Positions 1 through 9,080 of a stretch of DNA of 64,000 bases are shown here, one piece after another. Location: the NCBI RefSeq assembly GCF_019904175.1, contig NZ_CP061913.1:9982001-10046000 (forward strand), read 5' to 3'. Position numbers and translations under genes: made by a program. The DNA comes from Dactylosporangium vinaceum. Its GTDB lineage: Bacteria; Actinomycetota; Actinomycetes; Mycobacteriales; Micromonosporaceae. The first letter of the stretch is position 1. Every line of letters begins with the position of its first letter. The notes below the pieces were generated by a model, which searched no databases, was not told where the DNA came from, and worked only from the letters and a program-made list of their open reading frames with translations.

Positions 1-175
1 CGCCGAGGACGCCGTCGTGACCGGGACCGTCGACGGTGGCGTGGTGGGCGCCGCAGCGGTGGTGGCCGGGAGCGTGGTGCGGGGTGTCGTGTGGCCGGGC
101 GGCGTGGTCGCGGCCGGGGAAACGCTCACCGACGCGATCCGGGTCGGCCGGGAGCTGACCGTCGCCGCCCACTAG
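1..175 (+). CDS. C-terminal end of a probable NDP-sugar nucleotidyltransferase (partial)
   Basis: The reading frame enters from outside the window at base 2 and stops with TAG at 173-175, giving the last 57 residues. The visible protein is a run of short Val/Gly-rich turns (VVGAAAVVAGSVV, then VWPGGVVAAGETL) ending in DAIRVGRELTVAAH. This is the pattern of a left-handed beta-helix at the C-terminus of mannose-1-phosphate guanylyltransferase / NDP-sugar synthase proteins. The catalytic domain is outside the window, so the substrate cannot be stated. Frame and stop are clear; the family call is from the short tail only. Confidence 0.55.
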   Translation, partial: AEDAVVTGTVDGGVVGAAAVVAGSVVRGVVWPGGVVAAGETLTDAIRVGRELTVAAH

Positions 176-212
176 CATGGCGGGTGTCCACATGCTGGAA
201 GGAGCACCGCAG

Positions 213-500
213 GTGATCACCGCGATCGTCCTCATCGACTGCGCGACCGACTCGATCCCGGAGGTCGCTGAGAACATCTCCAACCTCGACGGTGTGAGCG
301 AGGTGTACTCCGTCGCCGGCAATGTGGATCTCATCGCCGTGGTGCGGGTGGCGCAATTCGAGGACATCGCCGAAGTGATCGCCAACCGGATCTCGAAGGT
401 GCCCGGGGTCGTGGAGACCGACACGCACATTGCGTTCCGTGCGTACTCCCGCCATGACCTGGAGGAAGCTTTCGCGATCGGACTCCCGGACGCCGATTGA
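213..500 (+). CDS. Stand-alone Lrp/AsnC ligand-binding (RAM) domain protein
   Basis: A 95-residue protein consisting only of the alpha-beta RAM/effector domain of the Lrp/AsnC family (TAIVLIDCATDSIPEVAENI, then GNVDLIAVVRV and VVETDTHIAFRAYS). There is no helix-turn-helix, so it cannot bind DNA alone. Known stand-alone RAM proteins form oligomers that bind amino acids and may modulate partner regulators. The GTG at 213 is preferred over upstream ATGs because GGAAGGAG (197-204) lies 8 nt before it. It begins 37 nt after the preceding gene, so co-transcription is likely. The ligand is unknown. Confidence 0.85.
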   Translation: MITAIVLIDCATDSIPEVAENISNLDGVSEVYSVAGNVDLIAVVRVAQFEDIAEVIANRISKVPGVVETDTHIAFRAYSRHDLEEAFAIGLPDAD

Positions 501-576
501 TTTCTTTTGTGCGCGCCATTTGCCCGGACCCTTTCGAGGTGCCGCAAATCGCATCGAATGCCCGCGGATAACGGGG

Positions 577-582
577 TACCCT
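577..582 (+). promoter_or_regulatory. Probable -10 box for a leaderless asd mRNA
   Basis: TACCCT ends 7 nt before the ATG at 590, with no Shine-Dalgarno sequence between. This spacing puts the transcription start at or next to the A of ATG. No convincing -35 was seen. Confidence 0.5.
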
Positions 583-589
583 CGCCGCC

Positions 590-1606
590 ATGAGGATCGG
601 CATCGTAGGGGCCACCGGGCAGGTCGGCAGCGTCATGCGCCAAATCCTGGCCGAGCGGTCGTTCCCGGTAGACGAGTTGCGTCTGTTCGCCTCCGCCCGC
701 TCGGCGGGGCGGCCCATCGACTGGCAGGGCAAGCCGGTGACGGTGGAGGACGCGGAGACCGCGGACTACGCCGGCCTGGACATCGTGCTGTTCTCGGCGG
801 GCAAGGCAACGTCGAAGGCGCTGGCCCCGAAGGTCGCCGCGGCCGGTGCCGTCGTGATCGACAACTCGTCCGCCTGGCGGATGGACCCGGACGTGCCGCT
901 CGTCGTCGCCGAGGTCAACCCGCACGCCGCCGCGCAGCGGCCGAAGGGCATCATCGCCAACCCCAACTGCACCACCATGGCCGCGATGCCGGTGCTACGC
1001 CCGCTGCACGCCGAGGCCGGGCTGGTCGCCCTGGTCACGGCCACCTACCAGGCGGTGTCGGGCGCGGGCCTGGCCGGCGTGGCCGAGCTCGACGAGCAGG
1101 TCCGCAAGGTCGCCGACGGCGCGGCTGCCCTCGCCTTCGACGGCTCGGCGGTGCAGTTCCCGGAGCCGAAGAAGTTCGCCGCCCCGATCGCGTTCAACGT
1201 GCTGCCGCTGGCCGGTGGCCTTGTCGACGACGGCTCGTTCGAGACCGACGAGGAGCAGAAGCTCCGCAACGAGAGCCGCAAGATCCTGGAGATCCCGGAC
1301 CTGAAGGTCTCCGGCACCTGCGTCCGCGTCCCCGTGTACACCGGCCACTCGCTCCAGGTGAACGCCCGCTTCGCCCGCCCGATAAGCGTCGCCCGCGCCA
1401 CCGAGCTGCTGAACGAGGCCCCCGGCGTGGTCCTCAGCGACATCCCGACCCCGCTGCAGGCGGCCGGCCAGGACCCGTCCTACGTGGGCCGGATCCGCGC
1501 CGACGAGACGGTCGAGCACGGCCTGGCGCTGTTCATCGCCAACGACAACCTGCGCAAGGGCGCCGCCCTCAACGCGGTCCAGGTGGCCGAGCTCCTGATC
1601 AAGTAG
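590..1606 (+). CDS. asd: Aspartate-semialdehyde dehydrogenase
   Basis: Catalyses NADPH-dependent reduction of L-aspartyl-4-phosphate to aspartate semialdehyde, the branch point to lysine/diaminopimelate, threonine and methionine. The 338-residue length is normal for the family. The N-terminus has the nucleotide-binding GATGQVGS motif (residues 7-14). The catalytic cysteine is Cys127 in ANPNCTTMAAMP, and His253 in VYTGHSLQVN fits the catalytic base. No aspartokinase gene is visible; in many actinobacteria it lies beside asd. The gene appears to have its own leaderless promoter, and it converges on the MerR gene with only 4 nt between stop codons. Confidence 0.96.
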   Translation: MRIGIVGATGQVGSVMRQILAERSFPVDELRLFASARSAGRPIDWQGKPVTVEDAETADYAGLDIVLFSAGKATSKALAPKVAAAGAVVIDNSSAWRMDPDVPLVVAEVNPHAAAQRPKGIIANPNCTTMAAMPVLRPLHAEAGLVALVTATYQAVSGAGLAGVAELDEQVRKVADGAAALAFDGSAVQFPEPKKFAAPIAFNVLPLAGGLVDDGSFETDEEQKLRNESRKILEIPDLKVSGTCVRVPVYTGHSLQVNARFARPISVARATELLNEAPGVVLSDIPTPLQAAGQDPSYVGRIRADETVEHGLALFIANDNLRKGAALNAVQVAELLIK

Positions 1607-1610
1607 CGGC

Positions 1611-2423
1611 TCAGCCGAACGGCAGTGCCACATCACACACGAGGTCGCCGGGTGCGGCTGCGTCGATGACGGAGCCGTACCCGTACACCTCCCGCGGCGG
1701 CGCGACGGGGGTGTAGCCGTGCTCGCGCACCCAGCGGCGCACGGCGTCGTAGACCGAGAGGATCTGCGGGGGCTCGAAGTGGCCCTTCGTGACCGGGACG
1801 TACGCCTCCCGGTGGGCGGGCTCGGGGCGTCCGCCGGCGCCGGGCCCCACCGGCACGCAGACCTCGACCGGGCCGGTGGCGTCCTCGTCGACGTTGCCGT
1901 GGAACACCACGAAGTGCGGCCCGCACACTCCGCCCGACTGCTCGGCCAGCGCGGTCAGGCGGGCCGTGGCGTCGCGGACCCAGCCGAGCTCGGCCGCGTC
2001 GACGTGCCGGATCTCGCTCAGGACCCACCGCGCGGCCACCGCGCGGACCGCCACCGGCCAGGCCCCGTGCGGCGCGGGCATCTCCGCGGCGAGGTTGCGC
2101 ACCAGCCGGTCGGCCAGGTCCCGCTGGGCGGCGAGCCGCTGCTCCACCGCGGTCCAGTAGGCGGCGAGGCGCCCGGCCGCGTCGGGACCGGGGGCCGCGA
2201 CGATCGCCGCGATCTCGCTGAGCGGCATGTCGAGCCGGCGCAGCAGCGCGATCAGCCGGCCGGCGTAGAGCTGGCGCTCCGTGTAGCGGCGGTATCCGGT
2301 GGCCGCGGTCTCCGCCGGCCGGAGCAGGCCCATCCGGTCGTAGAGCCGCAGGGCCCGCATCGACAGCCCGGACCGGCGGGCGAACTCGCCGATGGTCAGC
2401 AGCGCCGGATCGCCCGCCGTCAT
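1611..2423 (-). CDS. MerR-family transcriptional regulator with effector-binding domain
   Basis: A 270-residue regulator. Residues about 8-75 form a MerR winged helix (TIGEFARRSGLSMRALRLYD, then GYRRYTERQL). A short dimerisation helix follows, and a C-terminal half resembles GyrI-like/multidrug-effector-binding domains (PHFVVFHGNVDE, VCVPVG, EAYVPVTKGHF, EVYGYG). Such proteins activate genes by untwisting overspaced promoters when a small, usually cationic, ligand binds. The chosen ATG begins MTAGDPALLTIGEF; an upstream in-frame start would add 21 residues with no homology. No target gene is adjacent in the same orientation, so ligand and regulon are unknown. Confidence 0.88.
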   Translation of the reverse strand: MTAGDPALLTIGEFARRSGLSMRALRLYDRMGLLRPAETAATGYRRYTERQLYAGRLIALLRRLDMPLSEIAAIVAAPGPDAAGRLAAYWTAVEQRLAAQRDLADRLVRNLAAEMPAPHGAWPVAVRAVAARWVLSEIRHVDAAELGWVRDATARLTALAEQSGGVCGPHFVVFHGNVDEDATGPVEVCVPVGPGAGGRPEPAHREAYVPVTKGHFEPPQILSVYDAVRRWVREHGYTPVAPPREVYGYGSVIDAAAPGDLVCDVALPFG

Positions 2424-2584
2424 GTCGCCGCGGAGCCCGGCCGACCGCGCGTCGCGGTCACGACCGGCCGCTCCGGTCCGTCCCACAAGCGGATCTCCAC
2501 CGCGCGTCGCCTCCGATCCGGCGGGCCCGCGCCCGCCGGTCCTACAGTGGGGTCTCCACCAGGGTCAGAGTCAAGGCACCGGAC

Positions 2585-4429
2585 TCACAGGTGGCGGCCG
2601 AACCAGTCAAGGATGGCGTCGAAGCGCTGCACGCGGTGGGACGGCCGGCCGGTGCGGGACAGCTCGTGGCCCTCCCCCGGGAAGAGCAGGAGCTCGACCG
2701 GTGCCGCGTTGCGGCGCTTGAGGGCCACGAACAGGCGGTACGCCTGCTCGACCGGGCAGCGCCAGTCCTGCTCCGAGTGGATGATCAGCATCGGGATGTC
2801 GATGCGGTCGGCGTACGTGAGCGGGCTCTGGGCCGCGAAGTCGCCGGTGTAGAGGGAGTCGGCGAAGTACCAGCCGATGTCCGAGGAGCCCGAGAAGCTG
2901 TCGATGGCGTTCACGGCCCGCTCGGAGACGGCGGCGCGGAAGCGGTGGCCGTGGTGGGCGGCCAGCCAGGTGGTCATGAAGCCGCCGTGGGAGCCGCCGA
3001 GCACGCCGACCCGCGACGCGTCGAGGCCGGGCTCCTTCAGGGCCGCGTCCAGCAGGGCCAGCAGGTCGGTGGCGCTTACCTCGCCCACGTTGCCGCGGAT
3101 GGGCTCGCCGTGGGCCTCCCCGTAACCGGAGGATCCGCGGGGGTTGCCGTAGACGACCGCGTAGCCGCCGCCCGCGTAGACCTGGGCCTCGTCGAACAGG
3201 CGCCAGCCGTACTGCGCGTAGGGCCCGCCGTGGATCATGAGCAGGACCGGGTGCGGGCCTTCGGTGGCGGGGCGCACGATCCAGCCGTGGACCGGGTAGC
3301 CGTCGGGCGCCGCGGCGGTGAGCTCAACCTGCTCCAGGGCCGGGAAGTCGCGGCTGAACGCGGTGAGGCGCCGCTCTCCTGCGTAGACCTCGCCCCAGTC
3401 GGCGGGGGTGGCCACGGTCGTGACGAGGACGCCGGCGGCCTGGGCGAAGCCGACCACCTGGCGCGGCCCGTCGACCAGGACGGTGGGCGCCGAGCCGTCG
3501 AAGGGCACCTGCAGGAGCTGGACGGCGCCGCGCTGTTCGTTCATGAACAGCACGCCATCCGGGTGTACGTCCAGATCGCCGGTCAGCATCGCGAGGTGGA
3601 AGTCGGCGGGCGGCAGCAGCGGACGGGCGGGGCCGCCGGCCAGCGGGACCGACCAGAGCGTCTCGTTGCGCAGCACGACGCCGGCCGGAGCGGCCGCGAA
3701 GACCACCGCGTCGCCGTCCGGCGTGAACCGCGGCAGCACGGCGGCCAAGGTCCCGTCGGTCAGGGTGCGCCGCTCGCTGCCGTCGGGGCGGATCACGCAC
3801 ACGTCCACGGCGGTGCCGTCGGCGCTGGGCGGCGCGGTGAACGTCAGCCAGGTGCCGTCCGGCGAGTAGCGCGGGTCGCCGTGGTCGTCCGGGCCGTCCG
3901 TGACCCGGGCGACGTCGCCGTCGAGCGTCACGGTGAACAGCTGGGCCGGGCGGTCGCGCCGGAAGCCGAGGCCGTCCACGCGGTTGAACAGCTCGGTGAG
4001 GCGGCGGGCGGGCTCGGCGTCCGGATCGGTGCCGTAGCGGGACTCGTGCGGCACCCGCGCGGAGAATGCCAGCGCGGAGGAGTCGGGCGCCCAGTCGGGC
4101 GCGCCCACGCCGAGTGGCTCGTCGGTCAGCTTCCGCGCTTCTCCTCCGGCCATTGGCAGTACGAACAACTGGGCTTTGGCTTTGGGATCGTCACGGCGCA
4201 GGAAGGCCAGCCAGCGGCCGTCGGGCGAGAAGCGCGGCGCACTGTCGTGCCAACCCCTCGTCAGCTGCGTCGGAGGGCGCGAGCCGTCGGTCGGCACCAG
4301 CCACAACTGGGCGGTGTAGGCGTCGGTGTCCAGGTCGGGACGGGTGACCGCGACGACTGCGGTGGCGCCGTCAGGGCTCAGGGCCGGCGCGCCGGGTGTG
4401 CGCATTTGCGGCAGATCGACAGGTTTCAC
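2585..4429 (-). CDS. S9-family prolyl oligopeptidase / acylaminoacyl-peptidase-like serine hydrolase
   Basis: About 614 residues with two domains. The N-terminal ~350 residues form a TolB/DPP-like beta-propeller (repeated SPDG and FSPDGRWLAF blades). The C-terminal alpha/beta hydrolase carries nucleophile Ser in GVLGGSHGGFMT, Asp in IIHSEQDWRCPV and His in FPGEGHELSR. This matches cytosolic S9C peptidases that trim short or acylated peptides; no signal peptide is present. Two GTG starts exist. I choose the inner one (VKPVDLPQM) because a minus-strand TAGGGT lies exactly 7 nt upstream, as for other leaderless genes here. The promoter is back to back with that of the adjacent hydrolase gene. 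Confidence 0.93.
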   Translation of the reverse strand: MKPVDLPQMRTPGAPALSPDGATAVVAVTRPDLDTDAYTAQLWLVPTDGSRPPTQLTRGWHDSAPRFSPDGRWLAFLRRDDPKAKAQLFVLPMAGGEARKLTDEPLGVGAPDWAPDSSALAFSARVPHESRYGTDPDAEPARRLTELFNRVDGLGFRRDRPAQLFTVTLDGDVARVTDGPDDHGDPRYSPDGTWLTFTAPPSADGTAVDVCVIRPDGSERRTLTDGTLAAVLPRFTPDGDAVVFAAAPAGVVLRNETLWSVPLAGGPARPLLPPADFHLAMLTGDLDVHPDGVLFMNEQRGAVQLLQVPFDGSAPTVLVDGPRQVVGFAQAAGVLVTTVATPADWGEVYAGERRLTAFSRDFPALEQVELTAAAPDGYPVHGWIVRPATEGPHPVLLMIHGGPYAQYGWRLFDEAQVYAGGGYAVVYGNPRGSSGYGEAHGEPIRGNVGEVSATDLLALLDAALKEPGLDASRVGVLGGSHGGFMTTWLAAHHGHRFRAAVSERAVNAIDSFSGSSDIGWYFADSLYTGDFAAQSPLTYADRIDIPMLIIHSEQDWRCPVEQAYRLFVALKRRNAAPVELLLFPGEGHELSRTGRPSHRVQRFDAILDWFGRHL

Positions 4430-4436
4430 GCCCTGC

Positions 4437-4454
4437 ACCCTAACGCCCTACGCT
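4437..4454. promoter_or_regulatory. Back-to-back -10 boxes of two divergent leaderless genes
   Basis: On the minus strand, TAGGGT (plus-strand 4437-4442) is 7 nt from the GTG of the S9 peptidase. On the plus strand, TACGCT (4449-4454) is 7 nt from the ATG of the alpha/beta hydrolase at 4462. The two boxes are separated by 6 nt, so the polymerases must compete for the same DNA. Confidence 0.5.
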
Positions 4455-4461
4455 GATGACC

Positions 4462-5256
4462 ATGGTGGAGACCGTGGACCGCGGCACCGACACGATAGCG
4501 CTGCACAGCTTCCCGGGGCCGGCGGACGCGGGCACGCGGGCGGTGCTGTGGCCGGCCATGGGGGTGCCGGCCCGCTACTACCGGCGCTTCGCGGAGGACC
4601 TGAACGCGGCTGGGCTCGACGTGGTCGTGGCCGATCTGCGCGGGACGGGTTCGAGCACGCCCCGGCCGTCGGCGCGGTCGCGGTACGGGCTCGGTGACCT
4701 CACCGACGACGTCGGGGCGGTGCTGGCCGCGCTGCCGTCGAAGCGGACAGTCCTGGTCGGCCACTCGCTCGGCGGTCAGGCGTGTGCGCTGCACCTGGGG
4801 CGGCAGCCGGACGCGGACGTGCACGGGCTGGTGCTGCTGGCCGTCGGGCTCCCGTACTGGCGCAGCTACCCGGCCGGGCAGCGCTCGAAGGTGCTGCTGC
4901 AGACGCAGGCGCTGCACGCGGTGGGGTCGGCGCTGCGGGTGTGGCCGGGGTGGGGGTTCGGCGGGCGGCAGGCGCGGGGGGTCATCCGGGACTGGGCGTA
5001 CACGGCGCGGACCGGGCGCTACCCGGACCCGCTGGAGCGGGGGCTGGCGCGGGTGACGACGCCGATTCTGGCCGTCGACATGGCCGGGGACCGGTACACC
5101 CCGCCGGGGACGGTGTCGACGCTGCTGGCGAAGATGCCGCGGGCGCCCCTGACGCGCGAGGACTACTCGCCCGGCGACCCGATCGACCACTTCCGGTGGG
5201 CCAAGCACGGCGCTTCGCTGGCCGAGCGGATCGGCCGGTGGGTGTCCAGCGCATGA
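4462..5256 (+). CDS. Alpha/beta hydrolase (serine esterase-like)
   Basis: A 264-residue alpha/beta hydrolase with the nucleophile elbow GHSLGGQ (about residues 100-106) and an early oxyanion region (WPAMGVPARYYRRFAEDL). The C-terminal TPPGTVSTLLAKM and YSPGDPIDHFRW segments supply plausible Asp and His residues. No signal peptide is present, so it acts in the cytoplasm; the substrate cannot be read from sequence. The ATG at 4462 is preferred over the one at 4456 because TACGCT is 7 nt upstream of it. A strong hairpin follows the stop codon. Confidence 0.85.
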   Translation: MVETVDRGTDTIALHSFPGPADAGTRAVLWPAMGVPARYYRRFAEDLNAAGLDVVVADLRGTGSSTPRPSARSRYGLGDLTDDVGAVLAALPSKRTVLVGHSLGGQACALHLGRQPDADVHGLVLLAVGLPYWRSYPAGQRSKVLLQTQALHAVGSALRVWPGWGFGGRQARGVIRDWAYTARTGRYPDPLERGLARVTTPILAVDMAGDRYTPPGTVSTLLAKMPRAPLTREDYSPGDPIDHFRWAKHGASLAERIGRWVSSA

Positions 5257-5257
5257 C

Positions 5258-5290
5258 GAGGGCCCCGGCGCTGCTCGCACCGGGGCCCTC
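5258..5290. terminator. Bidirectional hairpin terminator
   Basis: A perfect 11-bp inverted repeat, GAGGGCCCCGG (5258-5268) with CCGGGGCCCTC (5280-5290), and an 11-nt loop. It sits between the convergent hydrolase and qcrB genes and starts 2 nt after the hydrolase stop. There is no T-run, as is usual in high-GC actinobacteria. Confidence 0.75.
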
Positions 5291-5330
5291 GCTGTTGCCT
5301 TCTGCTCTCGCTGTGGTCTGGCCGGGTGGC

Positions 5331-6989
5331 CTACCGACCCGTGGTGATTTCCTCGCGGTCTCGATCGTCTCGATCCGACTCGACCTGGCGCGGAGCCGGC
5401 TTCGCCGCCGGGGCGGGCTTCTCGATCGGGAAGAAGAAGCCCCGCACCGTGGGAGCCAGGGCGCCCAGGCGGTTCATCTTCTTCGGGACGACCCAGCCGC
5501 CGTACTCCAGGCCGTGGTGGCCGTTGCCTTCCGCGTGCCCGTTGCCGTTGCCGTTCGACGCGGCCGGCAGCGGCTGGTGGATCTCGACGAACCGGCCGTC
5601 CGGGAGGCGGCGGATGATGCCGGTCTCCACACCGTGGACCAGGACCTCGCGGTCGTGCTGCTGCAGGCCCAGCGCGATGCGGTAGGCCGCGTAGTAGGCC
5701 AGCGGCGGGATGACCAGGATGCCGATGCGCCCGGCCCAGGTCATCGCGTTGAGGCTGATGTGGAACTTGTCGGCCAGCACGTCGTTGCCGCCGGAGATCA
5801 GCAGCACGATGTAGAACGAGATCGCCATCGCGCCCAGCGCCGTGCGCAGCGGGTTGTCCCGCGGGCGCTCGAGCAGGTTGTGGACGGCCTTGTCCTTGCT
5901 GAACCGGGCCTCGATGAACGGATAGAAGATCGGCAGCATCGTCAGGATGCCGGGCAGCACCACTGTCGGCCAGAAGATCGGCGGGAGGGTGTAGCCGTCA
6001 CCCCAGCCGAACAGGTCGAAGCGGATCTCCCAGGCCGGGAACAGCCGGGTGGAGCCGTCCAGGAACATGACGTACCAGTCGGGCTGGCTCGCCGCCGAGA
6101 CGACGGCGGCCTTGTAGGGGCCGAACAGCCAGATCGGGTTGATCTGGAAGAGGCCCGCAAGCGCGGCGATCATGGCGAACACGATCATGAAGAAGCCGCC
6201 GGCCTTGGCCGCGAAGCCCGGGAACATCCGCACGCCGACCACGTTCTCGTTGGTCCGGCCCGGACCCGGCCACTGCGTGTGCTTCTGCTTCACCAGCAGG
6301 CCCATGTGGACGCTGATGAGCGCGAGCAGCGCACCCGGGACGAGCAGCACGTGGACGATGTACAGGCGGTCGAGGATGACCTCACCCGGGAACTCGCCAC
6401 CGAAGAGCGAGGTCGTCACCCACGTGCCGACGATCGGGATGGAGAGCATGATCGCCGAGGCGATGCGCAGGCCGGTGCCGGACAGCGCGTCGTCGGGCAG
6501 CGAGTAGCCGCCGAAGCCCTCGAGGAAGCCCATCCAGAACAGCAGCACGCCGACGATCCAGTTGGCCTCGCGCGGCTTGCGGAACGCGCCGGTGAAGAAG
6601 ACGCGGAACATGTGCACGACGATCGCGGCCATGAACAGCAGCGCCGCCCAGTGGTGCATCTGCCGCATGAACAGGCCGCCGCGCACGTCGAAGGACAGGT
6701 GCAGGGCCGTGTTGTACGCCTGCGACATCTCCACACCGCGCAGCGGCGTGTAGCTGCCGTCGTACACCGTCTCCGCGAGGGACGGGTCGAAGAACAGCGC
6801 GAGGAAGATGCCGCTGAGCAGCAGCACGATGAACGAGTAGAGCGCGATCTCACCCAGCAGGAACGACCAGTGGTCGGGGAAGACCTTGTTCAGCAGGCGG
6901 CGCAGCGGGGTCGCCGCCTGGAACCGCTCGTCGAGCGCGCTTGCCGAGTTGGCCGGCAGGGCGCGCAGATCGATCTTGCGCCGTTTCAT
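5331..6989 (-). CDS. qcrB: Cytochrome bc1 complex cytochrome b subunit
   Basis: The membrane subunit of the menaquinol:cytochrome c reductase (bcc) complex, carrying the quinol sites and two b hemes. It has 552 residues, longer than mitochondrial cytochrome b, as usual for actinobacteria. Eight or nine hydrophobic helices are visible, including SFLLGEIALYSFIVLLLSG and LLFMAAIVVHMFRVFF, with a histidine-rich segment MRQMHHW. The Q-site region reads TLPPIFWPTVVLPG, as in the PEWY-type loop area. The C-terminal ~100 residues form a charged cytoplasmic tail. Its ATG overlaps the qcrA stop (ATGA), so the two are translationally coupled. Confidence 0.97.
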   Translation of the reverse strand: MKRRKIDLRALPANSASALDERFQAATPLRRLLNKVFPDHWSFLLGEIALYSFIVLLLSGIFLALFFDPSLAETVYDGSYTPLRGVEMSQAYNTALHLSFDVRGGLFMRQMHHWAALLFMAAIVVHMFRVFFTGAFRKPREANWIVGVLLFWMGFLEGFGGYSLPDDALSGTGLRIASAIMLSIPIVGTWVTTSLFGGEFPGEVILDRLYIVHVLLVPGALLALISVHMGLLVKQKHTQWPGPGRTNENVVGVRMFPGFAAKAGGFFMIVFAMIAALAGLFQINPIWLFGPYKAAVVSAASQPDWYVMFLDGSTRLFPAWEIRFDLFGWGDGYTLPPIFWPTVVLPGILTMLPIFYPFIEARFSKDKAVHNLLERPRDNPLRTALGAMAISFYIVLLISGGNDVLADKFHISLNAMTWAGRIGILVIPPLAYYAAYRIALGLQQHDREVLVHGVETGIIRRLPDGRFVEIHQPLPAASNGNGNGHAEGNGHHGLEYGGWVVPKKMNRLGALAPTVRGFFFPIEKPAPAAKPAPRQVESDRDDRDREEITTGR

Positions 6990-8086
6990 GGCCGCTCCCA
7001 GAAGGCCGGTCCGATAGCAACCTTGTAATCGGACTTCGCTACGAAGTATCCCTCATCATCCACCGTAATCGGCAGTTGCGGCAGCGCCCGGCTGGCGGGA
7101 CCGAAGATCGGCCGCGCGTTGTCGGTGATCTGGAACTGCGACTGGTGGCAGGGGCACAGCAGGCGGTTCGTCTGCTGCTCGTACAGGCTGGCCGGGCAGC
7201 CGGCGTGGGTGCAGATCTTCGAGTACGCCACGAAGTTCTGCCACTGCGAGCCCTCGTTCACCGCCTTGGCGTGCTTCAACGTGTCCTGGGCGTCTTGCTC
7301 GCGCAGGTGGATGAGCAGCGTCGGCGAGTCGGCGTACTTGTTTGTCGCGCCGTGCGGGATGCCCGGGAAGACGGTGATCTGGCCGCCGACGCTGACGTCG
7401 GCCGGGCGGATCGGGGTGCCGTCCTCGTGGGTGAGGCGCACCGGCTTGCCGTCGTTGTGCTTCGGGTCCCAGCCCGTGGTGAAGAAGATGTTCTCGTCAC
7501 CCTGCTTCGGCGCCTTGATCAGCGAGCCGACCAGGACGGCACCGGCGACCGCGCCCAGCGGGGCGGCGCCGGCCAGGAAGGCCAGGCCGACGAACTTGCG
7601 GCGCTTGAGGCCGAGCTCGTCGCCCATGTTCAGGATCGTCGCCGCGGTGAGCTTCTGCTCGGTGCTGTCCGAGTGCCCGTCGTGGCGCTCCTGGATCGAG
7701 ACCTCCTCGGGGAGGAGCTTCTTCGACCAGGTGATGATGCCCAGGCCCAGGGTCAGCAGGCACAGGCCGAGCGTCGCGCCCAGGACCGGCGTGTAGAACG
7801 GGTACCAGTCCTGGTAGGTGGCGTCGCCGTGGCCGTAGTGCCAGGGCCACCAGATGTACGCGACCACGAACGCGGTCCCGAAGAGCCCCGTGAGCAGGAA
7901 CAGGAAGGACAGCACGCGCTCGACGCGCCGCTCGGCCTTCGTGCCCGGCACCGGGAACCGGGGCGCGTAGTGCACGATCTCGACACCGTCCCGGCGCGCG
8001 CCCTCGCGGACGAGGTCGAACCGGGTGAGAGCCGGGTCACTCGCGTCGAACTGCTCCTCCGTCGGAGCGTGGTGCGTCGTGGTCAT
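6986..8086 (-). CDS. qcrA: Cytochrome bc1 complex Rieske iron-sulfur subunit
   Basis: A 366-residue Rieske protein that accepts an electron from menaquinol and passes it to QcrC. It shows the actinobacterial architecture: a long N-terminal part with three hydrophobic segments (VLSFLFLLTGLFGTAFVVAY, VLGATLGLCLLTLGLGIITW, FVGLAFLAGAAPLGAVAGAV), then a C-terminal Rieske domain. The 2Fe-2S ligands are in CTHAGCPASL and CPCHQSQF. The start MTTTHHAPTEEQ at 8086 overlaps the qcrC stop by ATGA. The middle gene of qcrC-qcrA-qcrB. Confidence 0.97.
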   Translation of the reverse strand: MTTTHHAPTEEQFDASDPALTRFDLVREGARRDGVEIVHYAPRFPVPGTKAERRVERVLSFLFLLTGLFGTAFVVAYIWWPWHYGHGDATYQDWYPFYTPVLGATLGLCLLTLGLGIITWSKKLLPEEVSIQERHDGHSDSTEQKLTAATILNMGDELGLKRRKFVGLAFLAGAAPLGAVAGAVLVGSLIKAPKQGDENIFFTTGWDPKHNDGKPVRLTHEDGTPIRPADVSVGGQITVFPGIPHGATNKYADSPTLLIHLREQDAQDTLKHAKAVNEGSQWQNFVAYSKICTHAGCPASLYEQQTNRLLCPCHQSQFQITDNARPIFGPASRALPQLPITVDDEGYFVAKSDYKVAIGPAFWERP

Positions 8087-8949
8087 GACTTCCCTGCAAT
8101 CCACAGCGTGGCGAACACGAGCGCCGCGATACCGACGAGGAAGATCACGAGCCCCTCCGGCACCGGGCCGTAGCGGCCGATGTTCCAGCCACCGGGGTCG
8201 CTCGCTGGGTTCTGGTTCAGGTTCTGGATGTAGGCGATGATCGCGGCCTTGTCGTCCGGGCTCAGCTGGTTGTTGCCGAACACGGGCATGTTCTGCGGGC
8301 CGGTCAGCATGGCGCCGTAGATGTCGCGGTTGCTGGAGTGCTGCAGCGTCGGCGCGTACTTGCCCGAGGACAGCGCGCCACCGCCGGTGGAGAACGCGTG
8401 GCAGGACGAGCAGTTGACCCGGTACAGCTCACCGCCGTGGGCGAGGACCTTGGGGTCGGCCTGCGCCTTCTTGACGTCCGCGTTGAGGCTGTCGGCGCTC
8501 GGCAGGACGGGGCCGCCACCCAGCTCCTGGATGTAGGCGCCGAGGTCCGCCGCCTGCTGCTCGGTGAACTGCGGGTCCTTGCGCTGCGCCTGCGCCTCCT
8601 GGCGGGCCAGCGGCATACGGCCGGTGTTGACCTGGAACTCCACCGCCGCCGACCCCACGCCGATCAGGCTCGGGCCGCGGCCCTGCACGCCCTGGGCGTT
8701 GGTGCCGTGACAGGTGATGCAGCTGGTCTCGTAGATCTCCTTGCCGCGCTTGGCGGCATCGGAGAGGGCCGGCACGTCTTCGGCCCGGCCGACGCCCGGG
8801 GCGTATGCGCTGTAAAGGCCGCCGACAATCGTGAGCGCGGCGATCAGGCGTACGGCCGCCTCGATGCGCCGGCGCAGCTTGCCGCGCGCCGCACGCGCAC
8901 CGCCCGGCACCAGCCGGGCAAGCGGCCGCTTGCTCTGCTCAGAAGTCAT
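8083..8949 (-). CDS. qcrC: Cytochrome bc1 complex diheme cytochrome c subunit
   Basis: A 288-residue membrane-anchored diheme cytochrome c, replacing the separate cytochromes c1 and c in actinobacteria and donating electrons directly to the aa3 oxidase. Two CXXCH heme-attachment sites are visible, CITCH (about residue 76) and CSSCH (about residue 180). There is an N-terminal hydrophobic helix (AAVRLIAALTIVGGLYSAYA) and a C-terminal helix (GLVIFLVGIAALVFATLWIA). A purine-rich AGGTGAGG precedes the ATG. The gene heads the coupled qcrCAB set and lies 131 nt downstream of ctaE. Confidence 0.97.
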   Translation of the reverse strand: MTSEQSKRPLARLVPGGARAARGKLRRRIEAAVRLIAALTIVGGLYSAYAPGVGRAEDVPALSDAAKRGKEIYETSCITCHGTNAQGVQGRGPSLIGVGSAAVEFQVNTGRMPLARQEAQAQRKDPQFTEQQAADLGAYIQELGGGPVLPSADSLNADVKKAQADPKVLAHGGELYRVNCSSCHAFSTGGGALSSGKYAPTLQHSSNRDIYGAMLTGPQNMPVFGNNQLSPDDKAAIIAYIQNLNQNPASDPGGWNIGRYGPVPEGLVIFLVGIAALVFATLWIAGKS

Positions 8950-9080
8950 GGCCTCACCTTTGTCGTCATCACCTATGTCGTCTCGGTGGTTGATCGGGGT
9001 GGCAGTCGGGGAGCCGTGACGCGGCCCGACTCGACGTGCTTCCTACTCCTGTATTCGCTCCTACCCGGGGAGGTAGATGC